Shown one piece after another: positions 6,618 to 13,523 of a stretch of 19,223 bases of DNA. How positions within the stretch are numbered: the first letter of the stretch is position 1; every line of letters begins with the position of its first letter. The stretch is from CAZOKO01 sp964580455 (GTDB lineage Bacteria; Desulfobacterota; WTBG01): contig CAZOKO010000048.1 of assembly GCA_964580455.1 (NCBI GenBank), forward strand, positions 1 through 19,223, read 5' to 3'. Position numbers and translations under genes: made by a program. The notes below the pieces were generated by a model, which was not told where the DNA came from, made no database searches, and saw only the letters and a list, made by a program, of their open reading frames with translations.

Positions 6618-7154
6618 ATGACCAAGGTTAATTCTAATGATTTTAATAAAGATATCTTATCAGCTGCGATTAAATTTGAAGAAGACGGAAGGAAACTCTA
6701 TCTGGAATGTATCAAAAAAACTGAGCATCCGTGGGGGAAAAGTCTTTTTCAATCATTCGCAGATGATGAATTGAAACATATTGAAAGACTCAAGGAAACC
6801 TTTGATAAACTGACTGTTTCTGAAAAATATACTGAAGGACCTCTACCTCTGGCTGCAGAGAAACAATGGAAGAACATCTTTGAAAAGGCAAAGAGCAAAA
6901 TTGATACAGTAGTTAAGGCATCTACCAGCGATATAGATGCTTTAAAATTAGGAATAGACTTTGAAGCAAGGGGTTTGAAATACTACAAAAAACTTTCTGA
7001 AGAATCCAAAAACCCACTTGAAAAGAAGTTTTATCAGATCTTGGCACAAGAGGAAAACAGGCATTTTCTCATCTTTAAGGATTCTTATGAACTACTTACA
7101 GACCCTGCAAGCTGGTTTGAAAGAACGGAAAAAATAGGTCTCGATGGAGCTTGA
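6618..7154 (+). CDS. Rubrerythrin-like ferritin-fold diiron protein without rubredoxin domain
   Basis: 178-residue cytoplasmic protein made of two similar helical hairpins, each giving a Glu and an ExxH motif: E21 with E51-H54, and E116 with E146-H149. These are the diiron ligands of the rubrerythrin/ferritin-like superfamily. It lacks the C-terminal rubredoxin domain and ends YELLTDPASWFERTEKIGLDGA-like, a tail seen in stand-alone rubrerythrin-domain proteins. A peroxide-reductase or iron-handling role is likely, with electrons coming from a separate rubredoxin such as the one at 7241. The start is supported by AGGAGGG upstream. Confidence 0.88.
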   Translation: MTKVNSNDFNKDILSAAIKFEEDGRKLYLECIKKTEHPWGKSLFQSFADDELKHIERLKETFDKLTVSEKYTEGPLPLAAEKQWKNIFEKAKSKIDTVVKASTSDIDALKLGIDFEARGLKYYKKLSEESKNPLEKKFYQILAQEENRHFLIFKDSYELLTDPASWFERTEKIGLDGA

Positions 7155-7162
7155 CATCTAAT

Positions 7163-7177
7163 TAATAATGATTATTA
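7163..7177. promoter_or_regulatory. Candidate PerR/Fur box upstream of the rubredoxin gene
   Basis: TAATAATGATTATTA is a perfect 7-1-7 inverted repeat. It matches the PerR-box pattern TTATAATnATTATAA at all but one position per half-site, and the Fur 7-1-7 pattern TGATAATnATTATCA equally well. A TATAAT hexamer lies just after it (7182-7187), with TTGACA at 7151-7156 too far upstream to be its normal partner. A repressor bound here would cover the promoter. It is the best operator candidate for the PerR-like protein encoded at 99-557. Confidence 0.6.
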
Positions 7178-7240
7178 TTACTATAATTTATAAACACTCC
7201 ACACATTATCACTAACTATCACAAAGAAAGGAGATAAACG

Positions 7241-7351
7241 ATGAAGAAATGGAAATGTACAGTATGCGGATATGTTCATGTAGGAGAAAATCCACCTGAT
7301 AAATGCCCAGTGTGCGGTGCAGGTAAGGACAAATTCAAGTTAATGAAATAG
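7241..7351 (+). CDS. Rubredoxin-like mini-protein
   Basis: Only 36 residues, preceded by AAAGGAG. It contains just the two knuckles CTVCGY (C6, C9) and CPVCG (C22, C25) and an AGKDKFKL ending, so it resembles the detached rubredoxin domain of a rubrerythrin and lacks the longer middle of classical 52-residue rubredoxins. It probably binds one iron by four cysteines and donates electrons to the neighbouring ferritin-like proteins or the flavodiiron protein. The PerR/Fur-like box and TATAAT upstream suggest it begins a regulated transcript that may include the next genes. Confidence 0.85.
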   Translation: MKKWKCTVCGYVHVGENPPDKCPVCGAGKDKFKLMK

Positions 7352-7374
7352 TATTCAAGATATAGAGTAATTAA

Positions 7375-7947
7375 ATGAAAGTACTTGGTATCTATGGAAG
7401 TCCAAGAAAGGAAGGAAATACCTCGCTCCTTTTAAGAGAACTTTTAAAAGGAGCTAGAGCAAAGGGAGCAGAAACAACAGAAATATTTATTTGTGACATG
7501 CATATCCTCCCCTGCATGGCAGACTATAGCTGTGCTAAAACAGGCAAGTGCTTTCTAAAAGATGATATGCAGGGTATCTACAATCAATTAATGAAACACG
7601 ACCATATTGTTTTAGCTGCCCCCATTTTCTTTTACAGTGTTAACGCCCAGACGAAGTCATTAATTGACCGCTGCCAGGCACTTTGGGCGCGCAAATACAT
7701 ACTTAGAAAACCCATTTCAGGTGGAGAGGTAAAGAAAAGAGGTGTTTTTATCTCAGTGGGAGCTACCAAAGGAGCAAAACTATTTGATGGAACTTTACTT
7801 ACCATGAAATATTTTTTTGATGTTTTGAACGTAGAGTTTTTTAAAAGTCTTCTCTATAAAAACATCGATGCTGAAGGAGATATTATCAAACACCCTACAG
7901 CCCTTAAAGAATCATATGAATTAGGTCAGAAACTGGTTACTATTTAA
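7375..7947 (+). CDS. NAD(P)H-dependent FMN reductase / iron-sulfur flavoprotein (Isf) family
   Basis: 190-residue flavodoxin-fold protein. The FMN phosphate loop GSPRKEGNTSLLL (residues 8-20) and the LAAPIFFYSVNAQTKSLIDR segment are typical of the NADPH-dependent FMN reductase/Isf group. The compact cluster region, where Isf proteins carry closely spaced cysteines, reads C47-x2-D50-x2-C53-x4-C58, with Asp at a usual Cys position. It may thus hold an altered Fe-S cluster or none. Isf proteins of methanogens and clostridia reduce O2 or peroxide with ferredoxin electrons, which would suit this neighbourhood. It lies 23 bases after the rubredoxin gene; no strong ribosome-binding site is visible. 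Confidence 0.85.
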   Translation: MKVLGIYGSPRKEGNTSLLLRELLKGARAKGAETTEIFICDMHILPCMADYSCAKTGKCFLKDDMQGIYNQLMKHDHIVLAAPIFFYSVNAQTKSLIDRCQALWARKYILRKPISGGEVKKRGVFISVGATKGAKLFDGTLLTMKYFFDVLNVEFFKSLLYKNIDAEGDIIKHPTALKESYELGQKLVTI

Positions 7948-7983
7948 AAGCGAGTGTTACGAAGCATGCAAGAAGGAGGTTAT

Positions 7984-8475
7984 ATGGCAAAGTCTGATAG
8001 CAGGGTAGAAGCAATCACAATGGCTATGGATGCAGAAAAGGAAGCTCACAACTATTACACCCAGGCAGCTCAGATAACCACCAATTCCAAAGGTAAGGAC
8101 ATGTTCCATCAACTGGCTGCTTTTGAATTAAGCCACTACAACAATTTGAAATCCCTTCTTGATTCGCTCAATGAGGATAAAGGGTGGATACAATATGCTG
8201 GGACTCAATTTCCGGACAGCTCTGAACATACAGAAGGAGAAAGTTCCTCTTCGGGAGAAGAAACAAAAGATGATACCTTGTCTATTTTGAGTAAAGCCAT
8301 TGAAGATGAAAAAAAAGCTTCTGAATATTATAATAAACTGGCTGACAAAACAGATGACCCTTCCGGGAAGGCGATGTTCAAAAAACTGGCAGAAGAAGAA
8401 AGACTACATACAAAAATTCTAAATGATCAGTGGTATAGCTTAAACAATAAAGGTGTTTGGATATGGGGGGATTAA
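7984..8475 (+). CDS. Second rubrerythrin-like ferritin-fold protein
   Basis: 163 residues from the ATG at 7984, selected because AGAAGGAGGT ends four bases upstream; an in-frame ATG at 7954 lacks such a site. Two helical hairpins again supply diiron-type ligands: Glu near 18-20 with E48-H51, and Glu near 107-109 with E139-H142. A serine/glutamate-rich linker (about 78-97) joins them. There is no rubredoxin domain; the C-terminus is Trp-rich (NDQWYSLNNKGVWIWGD). It is the third ferritin-like protein in 4 kb. A peroxide-reducing or iron-binding role is likely by family, but the substrate is unproven. Confidence 0.85.
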   Translation: MAKSDSRVEAITMAMDAEKEAHNYYTQAAQITTNSKGKDMFHQLAAFELSHYNNLKSLLDSLNEDKGWIQYAGTQFPDSSEHTEGESSSSGEETKDDTLSILSKAIEDEKKASEYYNKLADKTDDPSGKAMFKKLAEEERLHTKILNDQWYSLNNKGVWIWGD

Positions 8476-8546
8476 GAATCATCCCTGAACTGTTAAATAA
8501 TCACCCATTATACCAGCAACTTTACGCTCATTAAGGAGGAAAAACT

Positions 8547-9725
8547 ATGGGAAAGGTAGCATTAAAGAAAGGCATCTATTGGGTAGGAGCGATCGATTGG
8601 AATATCAGAAATTTCCATGGATACAATACACCAAGAGGTTCTACTTATAATGCCTATCTGATTGTGGATGACAAAGTAGCTCTTATTGATACAGTCAAGG
8701 CACCGTTTTTTGAGGAGATGGCAGAAAGGATACAGGAAATTATCCCACTTGATAAGATAGACTATCTCATTTCTAACCACGTGGAGATGGATCATTCTGG
8801 CTCATTACCGCGAATAAAAGAGCTGGCAAAAAATGCTACTATCATTGCCACGAAAAGAGGAGAAGCAGGGCTCACACGATATTTCAAGAGGCAGTGGCCA
8901 TTTCAGATAGTTAAAACAGGGGATACACTGGATTTGGGGAAAAGAAAGGTAACCTTTGTTGAGGTTCCTATGGTTCACTGGCCAGATTCTATGGTAACCT
9001 ATTCACCAAGCGACAAAATCCTCTTCTCTAATGATGCCTTTGGTCAACACATAGCAACATCCAAGAGATACGACGATGAAGTAGGCTGGGAAATCATCTA
9101 TCCAGAAGCTATTACCTACTTTGCCAATATTGTCATGCATCTGTCAGGACCTGTTCTTAAAGCACTCGCTGCAGCAAAGGGTTTAGATCTCGACATGATT
9201 GCACCCTGCCATGGAGTAATCTGGCGGGAAAATATAGAGAAGATTGTCAAGGCATACTATTCCTGGGCAAAGTTTGAGGCAAAGGAAAAGGCATTGATCA
9301 TTTACGACACTATGTGGGGAAGTACAGAAAAGATGGCAAAGGCTATTCTTGAAGGTATAAGTGAGGAAGGGGTGGAAGTAAAGCTGATGAACATTACCCA
9401 AACAGGCAGAACAGAGATTATGAAAGAAGTGATCGATGCCAAAGCAGTGCTAGTTGGCTCACCTACCCTCAATAACGGCATGTTTCCAACAGTTGCTGAC
9501 TTTCTCTGTTACTTCAAAGGTCTCAGGCCTCAAGGGAAGATCGGTATTGCTTTTGGCTCCTATGGATGGGCGGGTGGAGCAACCAAGGCAATTATTGAAG
9601 AGCTCAAAGCAACCGGAGTAGAAATAATTGAACCTGAGATAAAATATCAATTCCTCCCCGACAAAGAAGAACTGGAAAAGTGTAAAGAACTTGGTAAAAA
9701 AATAGCATCTCAGATCAAGAAGTAA
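8547..9725 (+). CDS. fprA: Flavodiiron protein (FprA, A-type flavoprotein; O2/NO reductase)
   Basis: 392-residue class A flavodiiron protein that reduces O2 to water or NO to N2O in the cytoplasm. The N-terminal metallo-beta-lactamase-like domain (about 1-245) keeps every diiron ligand: H78, E80, D82, H83 (HVEMDH), H144, D163 and H222. The C-terminal flavodoxin domain starts with the FMN loop around YDTMWGSTEKMA (253-264). It has no extra C-terminal domain, so it needs an external rubredoxin donor, and candidates lie at 7241 and 12088. Start ATG follows AAGGAGG. A hairpin directly follows the stop. Confidence 0.96.
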   Translation: MGKVALKKGIYWVGAIDWNIRNFHGYNTPRGSTYNAYLIVDDKVALIDTVKAPFFEEMAERIQEIIPLDKIDYLISNHVEMDHSGSLPRIKELAKNATIIATKRGEAGLTRYFKRQWPFQIVKTGDTLDLGKRKVTFVEVPMVHWPDSMVTYSPSDKILFSNDAFGQHIATSKRYDDEVGWEIIYPEAITYFANIVMHLSGPVLKALAAAKGLDLDMIAPCHGVIWRENIEKIVKAYYSWAKFEAKEKALIIYDTMWGSTEKMAKAILEGISEEGVEVKLMNITQTGRTEIMKEVIDAKAVLVGSPTLNNGMFPTVADFLCYFKGLRPQGKIGIAFGSYGWAGGATKAIIEELKATGVEIIEPEIKYQFLPDKEELEKCKELGKKIASQIKK

Positions 9726-9769
9726 CAGTTTATAGTCGGCAGTCAACAGCTTTCAGCCGATAACTGTTA
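9723..9769 (+). terminator. Imperfect hairpin after fprA, built on a CAGTCAACAG-type repeat
   Basis: TAACAGTT (9723-9730, including the fprA stop) pairs with AACTGTTA (9762-9769), and TCGGC (9736-9740) with GCCGA (9756-9760), separated by unequal internal bulges and a 15-base loop. No T run follows, so it is a weak intrinsic terminator at best; it may instead protect the 3' end. The text (GTCGGCAGTCAACAG, TTAACTGATAACT) resembles the dispersed CAGTCAACAG units found in many genomes. Confidence 0.4.
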
Positions 9770-9800
9770 ACTGATAACTTAAAAAGAAAGGAGAATAATT

Positions 9801-9923
9801 ATGGCCACAGTAGTTGGAGAAGTATATATTTGCGAAGTATGCGGCCACAAAGTAAAAGTTCTGGAAGCAGGCGCAGGAGACCTTGTCTGCTGCGAAGAAG
9901 AAATGATAATAGTTGAAGAATAA
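9801..9923 (+). CDS. Desulforedoxin-like mini-protein (detached desulfoferrodoxin N-terminal domain)
   Basis: 40 residues preceded by AAAGGAG. Cysteines C11 and C14 (CEVCG) and the adjacent pair C30-C31 form the FeCys4 site of desulforedoxin, the domain found at the N-terminus of desulfoferrodoxin (2Fe superoxide reductase). The superoxide reductase catalytic domain is encoded separately at 12842. It is likely a small homodimeric iron protein that passes electrons. It lies between fprA and the pentaheme cytochrome gene, followed by its own short spacer. Confidence 0.88.
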   Translation: MATVVGEVYICEVCGHKVKVLEAGAGDLVCCEEEMIIVEE

Positions 9924-9999
9924 GATTTTTAAGCACTAAAGGATGTCTTGTATATAATAAATTAAAATAGATGTAGTATCTAAAATACAGGTGGTTAAG

Positions 10000-11445
10000 A
10001 TGAAAACATTAAGTAACACTTTAGTTGTTTTTTACTTGCTTTTTACCATTTCGTCAGCAATAGCTCAAACAGTACACCCTGAAAACTGGTCACCTACCTG
10101 GATTAACCCTTCATGGGAAAGGCCTGCAAACATGATTCCAGACGCCCAAATTAGTCTCCCAGGGGATCTCAGTGCCGATCAACTCACTCAACCAGCCACC
10201 TGCGGTGGCTGCCACACTGAAATCTTTGAGCAATGGAAGGGCGGTGCTCATGCAAATGCCCTTAAGGATCCCATTTTTCAAAAGGCAACCAAACTGTTTC
10301 TATCTGAGGCTCAAACAGAAGGCGAAATAGAAGAAGCCAGAAGCTGTGTACGTTGTCATACCCCCCTTGGACATCTCTCCAAAGAGATAGAAACAACAGA
10401 AGCTGACTATGACAATGCTACCATTGACACGCGGGCAGACATCTTTTGCGATTTCTGCCACAGCGTTAAAAGCAGCGCCGGTGTGGGAAATGCCCCTTTT
10501 ATTGTAGCGATAGAAGAAGCTTCAGAGGGTAAAAAAGTGAAATGGGGACCCAGGGATGATGCCCTTTCTCCTAATTTTCATGAAACAGCTTTCTCTGATC
10601 TTCACACCAAATCTGAAATGTGTGGGATGTGCCATGATGTAACTCATACTATGAACGGGCTACCCCTGGAGAGAACATATACCGAATGGCGAGAGGGTCC
10701 ATATAATACAGGTGATCCTGCAACTACTGTATACTGCCAGGACTGTCATATGAGACAACGTCCAGGAATTCCAGCCACAGGATCTACTGAAAGGCCAGAC
10801 AATCCAGGCATATCTGCTACAGGAGGGAAAGAAAGGGATCATATTTACACCCACTATCATGTTGGCGGTAACGCAGTTTTACCCACCCTTTTTGAGGGAG
10901 GAGAAGAAAATGCTGAAATGGCTATCGAACGGTTGCAAAACTGTACCACCATAGAAATCATCCCGCCTGCTAACCCGACGATATGGCAGGATGCTACTTT
11001 GCAGGTAAAAGTAAATAACGTTGGGGCTGGTCACTATATACCCACTGGTGTGAGCGAAATACGAGAGGTTTGGCTTGAGATTGTTGTGAAGGATGCCTTT
11101 GAAAGAATCCTTCTTCAATCAGGCCAGCTAGATGAAGAAGGAAACGTTGATTCTAATGCTCGAATGTTTCGCCTAAAGCTCGCAGATAAATATGGAAACC
11201 TTACTCACAATATTGTGAAAGCAGATCATGTCATCTCGGATCATAGGATTCCACCAAAAGGTTACATAAACGAAAAATTCAGCTTCTTTGTTCCCTTGAG
11301 CGGTATTTTAGGCTATACTATCGAAGCTCGATTGCTGTATCGCAGTGCTCCTCAGTCGTTAATCGATGAGCTTTTTGCTGAGGAAACCTTTACACTTCCT
11401 ATTATTGATATGACTTCAGCAACAACAAAAGTAACCCTTTTTTAA
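10000..11445 (+). CDS. Exported pentaheme cytochrome c, cytochrome c-554-like
   Basis: 481-residue periplasmic or extracellular electron carrier. ATG 10000 follows ACAGGTGG; an in-frame GTG at 9991 is less likely. A signal peptide spans about residues 1-22 (cleavage near AIAQ). Five CxxCH heme motifs occur: C68-H72, C116-H120, C150-H154, C208-H212 and C246-H250. The first is followed by EQWKGGAHANAL, a pattern typical of cytochrome c-554-family multihemes. The C-terminal part (about 300-480) has no heme motifs and looks beta-rich, perhaps Ig-like. The partner reductase or oxidase is not in the window. It is odd among mainly cytoplasmic stress genes. Confidence 0.88.
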   Translation: MKTLSNTLVVFYLLFTISSAIAQTVHPENWSPTWINPSWERPANMIPDAQISLPGDLSADQLTQPATCGGCHTEIFEQWKGGAHANALKDPIFQKATKLFLSEAQTEGEIEEARSCVRCHTPLGHLSKEIETTEADYDNATIDTRADIFCDFCHSVKSSAGVGNAPFIVAIEEASEGKKVKWGPRDDALSPNFHETAFSDLHTKSEMCGMCHDVTHTMNGLPLERTYTEWREGPYNTGDPATTVYCQDCHMRQRPGIPATGSTERPDNPGISATGGKERDHIYTHYHVGGNAVLPTLFEGGEENAEMAIERLQNCTTIEIIPPANPTIWQDATLQVKVNNVGAGHYIPTGVSEIREVWLEIVVKDAFERILLQSGQLDEEGNVDSNARMFRLKLADKYGNLTHNIVKADHVISDHRIPPKGYINEKFSFFVPLSGILGYTIEARLLYRSAPQSLIDELFAEETFTLPIIDMTSATTKVTLF

Positions 11446-11543
11446 GGATTGGTACAAATAAATAGTCTCTTTTTTTCATCTCAATCCTAACATGAAGAAC
11501 TACTTTCCCGTTCATTAAACTAATTTTAAAAAGGAGGTTTTAA

Positions 11544-11861
11544 ATGGCAACAGAAATAAATGACTCTAGCTTTAAGAGTGAGGTTACTGACTCACAGATG
11601 CCTGTGCTGGTTGACTTCTGGGCGCCCTGGTGCGGACCATGCAAAATGGTCGCGCCAGTTCTGGAAGAACTTGCCAAAGAATATGAAGGGAAAGTTAAAG
11701 TTGTAAAGCTTAATATAGACGAAAATCAAGGGACAGCTACTGAGTATGGCGTAAGGAGCATCCCCACACTAATCCTGTTTAAAGACGGGAAAGAATGCGA
11801 GAGAATGATAGGTGTTCAGTCTAAAGAAATCCTTAAACAAATGATTGATAAAGTGTTGTAA
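11544..11861 (+). CDS. trxA: Thioredoxin
   Basis: 105-residue classical thioredoxin with the redox-active WCGPC motif (C30, C33), the VDFWAPWCGPCK context, the cis-proline loop SIPTL and the FKDGKE turn. It reduces protein disulfides in the cytoplasm using a thioredoxin reductase that is not in the window. An optimal ribosome-binding site (AAAGGAGG) precedes the ATG. It stands alone between a cytochrome gene and a spacer with a hairpin. In this setting it may recycle peroxidases or OsmC-like proteins. Confidence 0.96.
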   Translation: MATEINDSSFKSEVTDSQMPVLVDFWAPWCGPCKMVAPVLEELAKEYEGKVKVVKLNIDENQGTATEYGVRSIPTLILFKDGKECERMIGVQSKEILKQMIDKVL

Positions 11862-11886
11862 ACATGCAATATTCTTATTACCATTT

Positions 11887-12003
11887 AGCCACAGAATTAC
11901 ACGGAAATTCACAGAATTAATAAAAATTCTGTACTTTTCTTAGAACTTACAATGTTTTTAAATTGTATTTTATCCAGCATCAAGTATCCAGAACCCAGTA
12001 TCG
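11887..12003. repeat. Two relics of dispersed intergenic repeats (GCCACAGA... and CCAGCATC...)
   Basis: GCCACAGAATTACACGGAAA (from 11888) resembles the common AGCCACAGAG-ACACGGAG repeat wording, and 11972-12003 reads ATCCAGCATC, AAGTATCCAG, AACCCAGTATC, a degenerate tandem of a CAGCATC/CAGTATC unit. Both types are known to me only as recurring non-coding text of environmental genomes. The 226-base spacer before 12088 holds no supported gene. Confidence 0.4.
11911..11932 (+). terminator. Possible terminator hairpin after trxA
   Basis: ACAGAATT (11911-11918) and AATTCTGT (11925-11932) form a perfect eight-base-pair stem with a six-base loop, followed by ACTTTTCTT. The stem is AT-rich and the T run short, so termination efficiency is uncertain. 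It overlaps a relic of a GCCACAGA-type repeat. Confidence 0.4.
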
Positions 12004-12087
12004 CTTCAATGACCATGAGAATGATTTTAACTTGCAAAACAACTTGTTAAAGCAAATTTACAAACTCATTAGATCATGGAGGAACAA

Positions 12088-12768
12088 ATGGACCCAAAAG
12101 CTTTGTATAACTTAAGTTATGGACTTTATGTAATTACTTCTAAAAATGGAGATAAAATAAATGGACAAACGGCAAATGCACTCATTCAGGTTACTGCGGA
12201 ACCTCCAGCTATTGCTATTGGATTAAACAAGAAAAACCTCACTAATGAATATATCAAAGAAAGTAAGGTATTTGCTGTCTCAATTCTTTCTCAGGATACC
12301 CCCTTAAATATCATTGGTCAATTCGGTTTTAAATCAGGTAGAGATATAAACAAATTTGAAAACATTAATCACAAACAAGGGAAAACTGGAGCTCCAATTA
12401 TATTGGACAATACCCTGGCTTATTTAGAGACAAAAGTAATTCATGAAATGGATGTTGGGACTCATACCATCTTTGTGGGGGAAATTGTTGAGTCGGAGGT
12501 GCTCAAAGATGGTAAACCTATGACCTATGCATACTATCATCAAGTAAAGCGGGGTACCACTCCCAAGACTGCTCCTACCTACCAAAAAGAGGAAATCAAA
12601 CCTTCTACCTCAGCAAGATACATGTGTCTCATTTGTGGATACATCTATGATCAGGAAAAGGGTGATCCTGATGGAGGGATAGCTCCAGGAACACCTTTTG
12701 AAGATATTCCTGATACCTGGACGTGCCCGACATGCGGAGCCAGCAAGGATCAGTTTAAAAAGGTCTAG
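12088..12768 (+). CDS. hrb: Flavin reductase-rubredoxin fusion (high-molecular-weight rubredoxin, Hrb-like)
   Basis: 226 residues from ATG 12088, chosen because GGAGGAAC lies just upstream; an in-frame ATG at 12076 precedes that site. The first 165 residues are an FMN-binding split-barrel flavin reductase domain (YGLYVITS start, NGQTANA, IGLNKKNLTNEYI). After a short linker comes a complete rubredoxin with CLICGYIYD and CPTCGASKDQF knuckles. The same fusion in Moorella thermoacetica (Hrb) carries electrons from NADH to flavodiiron FprA for NO reduction, so it probably serves the FprA at 8547. It is followed after 73 bases by the superoxide reductase gene and may be co-transcribed with it. Confidence 0.92.
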   Translation: MDPKALYNLSYGLYVITSKNGDKINGQTANALIQVTAEPPAIAIGLNKKNLTNEYIKESKVFAVSILSQDTPLNIIGQFGFKSGRDINKFENINHKQGKTGAPIILDNTLAYLETKVIHEMDVGTHTIFVGEIVESEVLKDGKPMTYAYYHQVKRGTTPKTAPTYQKEEIKPSTSARYMCLICGYIYDQEKGDPDGGIAPGTPFEDIPDTWTCPTCGASKDQFKKV

Positions 12769-12841
12769 GATATTAAAAGATACATTTATTGGTTTTCAAA
12801 ACAACAACCACAAACCGAGTCTATTAAAAGGGAGAAAAGCT

Positions 12842-13237
12842 ATGAAAAGATTAGGTGATTACGTTAAAGTGGCAGATTGGAAGAAAGAAAAACATGTTCC
12901 TGTTATAGAATGTCCTGATGCGGTAAAATCTGGGGAAGCCTTTGAAGTCAGGGCAACGGTGGGAAAGGAGATTACACATCCCAATACCACTGAACATCAT
13001 ATTCGCTGGATCAGACTATTCTTCCAACCAGAAGGTGGAACAGTAAGCTATCATGTTGGAACATTTGAATTTTGCGCTCACGGCGAATCGTCCGAAGGGC
13101 CAAACACAGGTCCCATTCACACAAATTCCCAGTCAAGTGCTACTCTTAACATTACTAAACCTGGAGTTCTTACTGCTATCAGTTTTTGTAACATTCATGG
13201 ACTGTGGGAAAGCTCCAAAGAAATTAAGTTGGCTTAA
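12842..13237 (+). CDS. Superoxide reductase (neelaredoxin-type, 1Fe)
   Basis: 131 residues from ATG 12842, supported by AAAGGGAG upstream. It reduces superoxide to hydrogen peroxide without making O2. The iron site is intact: E16-K17-H18 (EKHVP loop), H46, H52, and C116 and H119 in SFCNIHG, giving the His4-Cys centre. There is no N-terminal desulforedoxin domain; a free one is encoded at 9801. Peroxide made here would be removed by the rubrerythrins. Rubredoxin electrons could come from the upstream Hrb-like protein. Length is normal for neelaredoxin or slightly longer. Confidence 0.95.
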   Translation: MKRLGDYVKVADWKKEKHVPVIECPDAVKSGEAFEVRATVGKEITHPNTTEHHIRWIRLFFQPEGGTVSYHVGTFEFCAHGESSEGPNTGPIHTNSQSSATLNITKPGVLTAISFCNIHGLWESSKEIKLA

Positions 13238-13318
13238 GCAATTGGGTTTGATGACAACATGCACATTTTATAGAGGTAACCAACGAAAGGGTTTTTTTAA
13301 ACACACCGAGGGATTATT

Positions 13319-13510
13319 ATGAGTGAAACCAAAGTTGTTATAGACCAAGATAAATGCAAATTGAGTGGTGAATGCATTAAGGTCTGCCCTCAAAAGGCAA
13401 TCTCTGTCAAAGATAGCAAAGCATCTATTGACTACGAAAAATGTGACTCAGATGGAATGTGTATTCCTGCCTGCCCTGAGGGTGCAATCACAACAGTTGA
13501 ATCTGATTAA
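13319..13510 (+). CDS. Two-cluster ferredoxin lacking the second cysteine of both motifs
   Basis: 63-residue bacterial-type ferredoxin with internal twofold repeat. Normal motifs are CxxCxxCxxxCP, but here they read C13-xx-S16-xx-C19-xxx-C23-P and C42-xx-D45-xx-C48-xxx-C52-P: Ser and Asp replace the second Cys. Asp at this place is known in Pyrococcus furiosus ferredoxin, where the cluster converts easily between [4Fe-4S] and [3Fe-4S]. Both clusters here may therefore be labile or three-iron. It is an electron carrier, perhaps for the Isf or superoxide reductase pathways. A GAGGG site precedes the start; CooT follows after 13 bases. Confidence 0.9.
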   Translation: MSETKVVIDQDKCKLSGECIKVCPQKAISVKDSKASIDYEKCDSDGMCIPACPEGAITTVESD

Positions 13511-13523
13511 AAAGGGGGATAAG

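Noticed and set aside
6468..6638. 56-codon plus-strand open frame starting MKLNLAKKNN between the peptidase and the ferritin-like gene
   Set aside because: No ribosome-binding site, no recognisable motif, and it runs into the well-supported start of the next gene in another frame.
7151..7187. TTGACA (7151) and TATAAT (7182) as a standard sigma-70 promoter
   Set aside because: The spacing is 25 bases, far from the usual 17; only the TATAAT part was kept as suggestive.
12698..12841. In-frame upstream extension of the superoxide reductase to 12698
   Set aside because: It overlaps the rubredoxin domain of the Hrb-like gene; the internal ATG at 12842 has a good ribosome-binding site and gives the normal family N-terminus.
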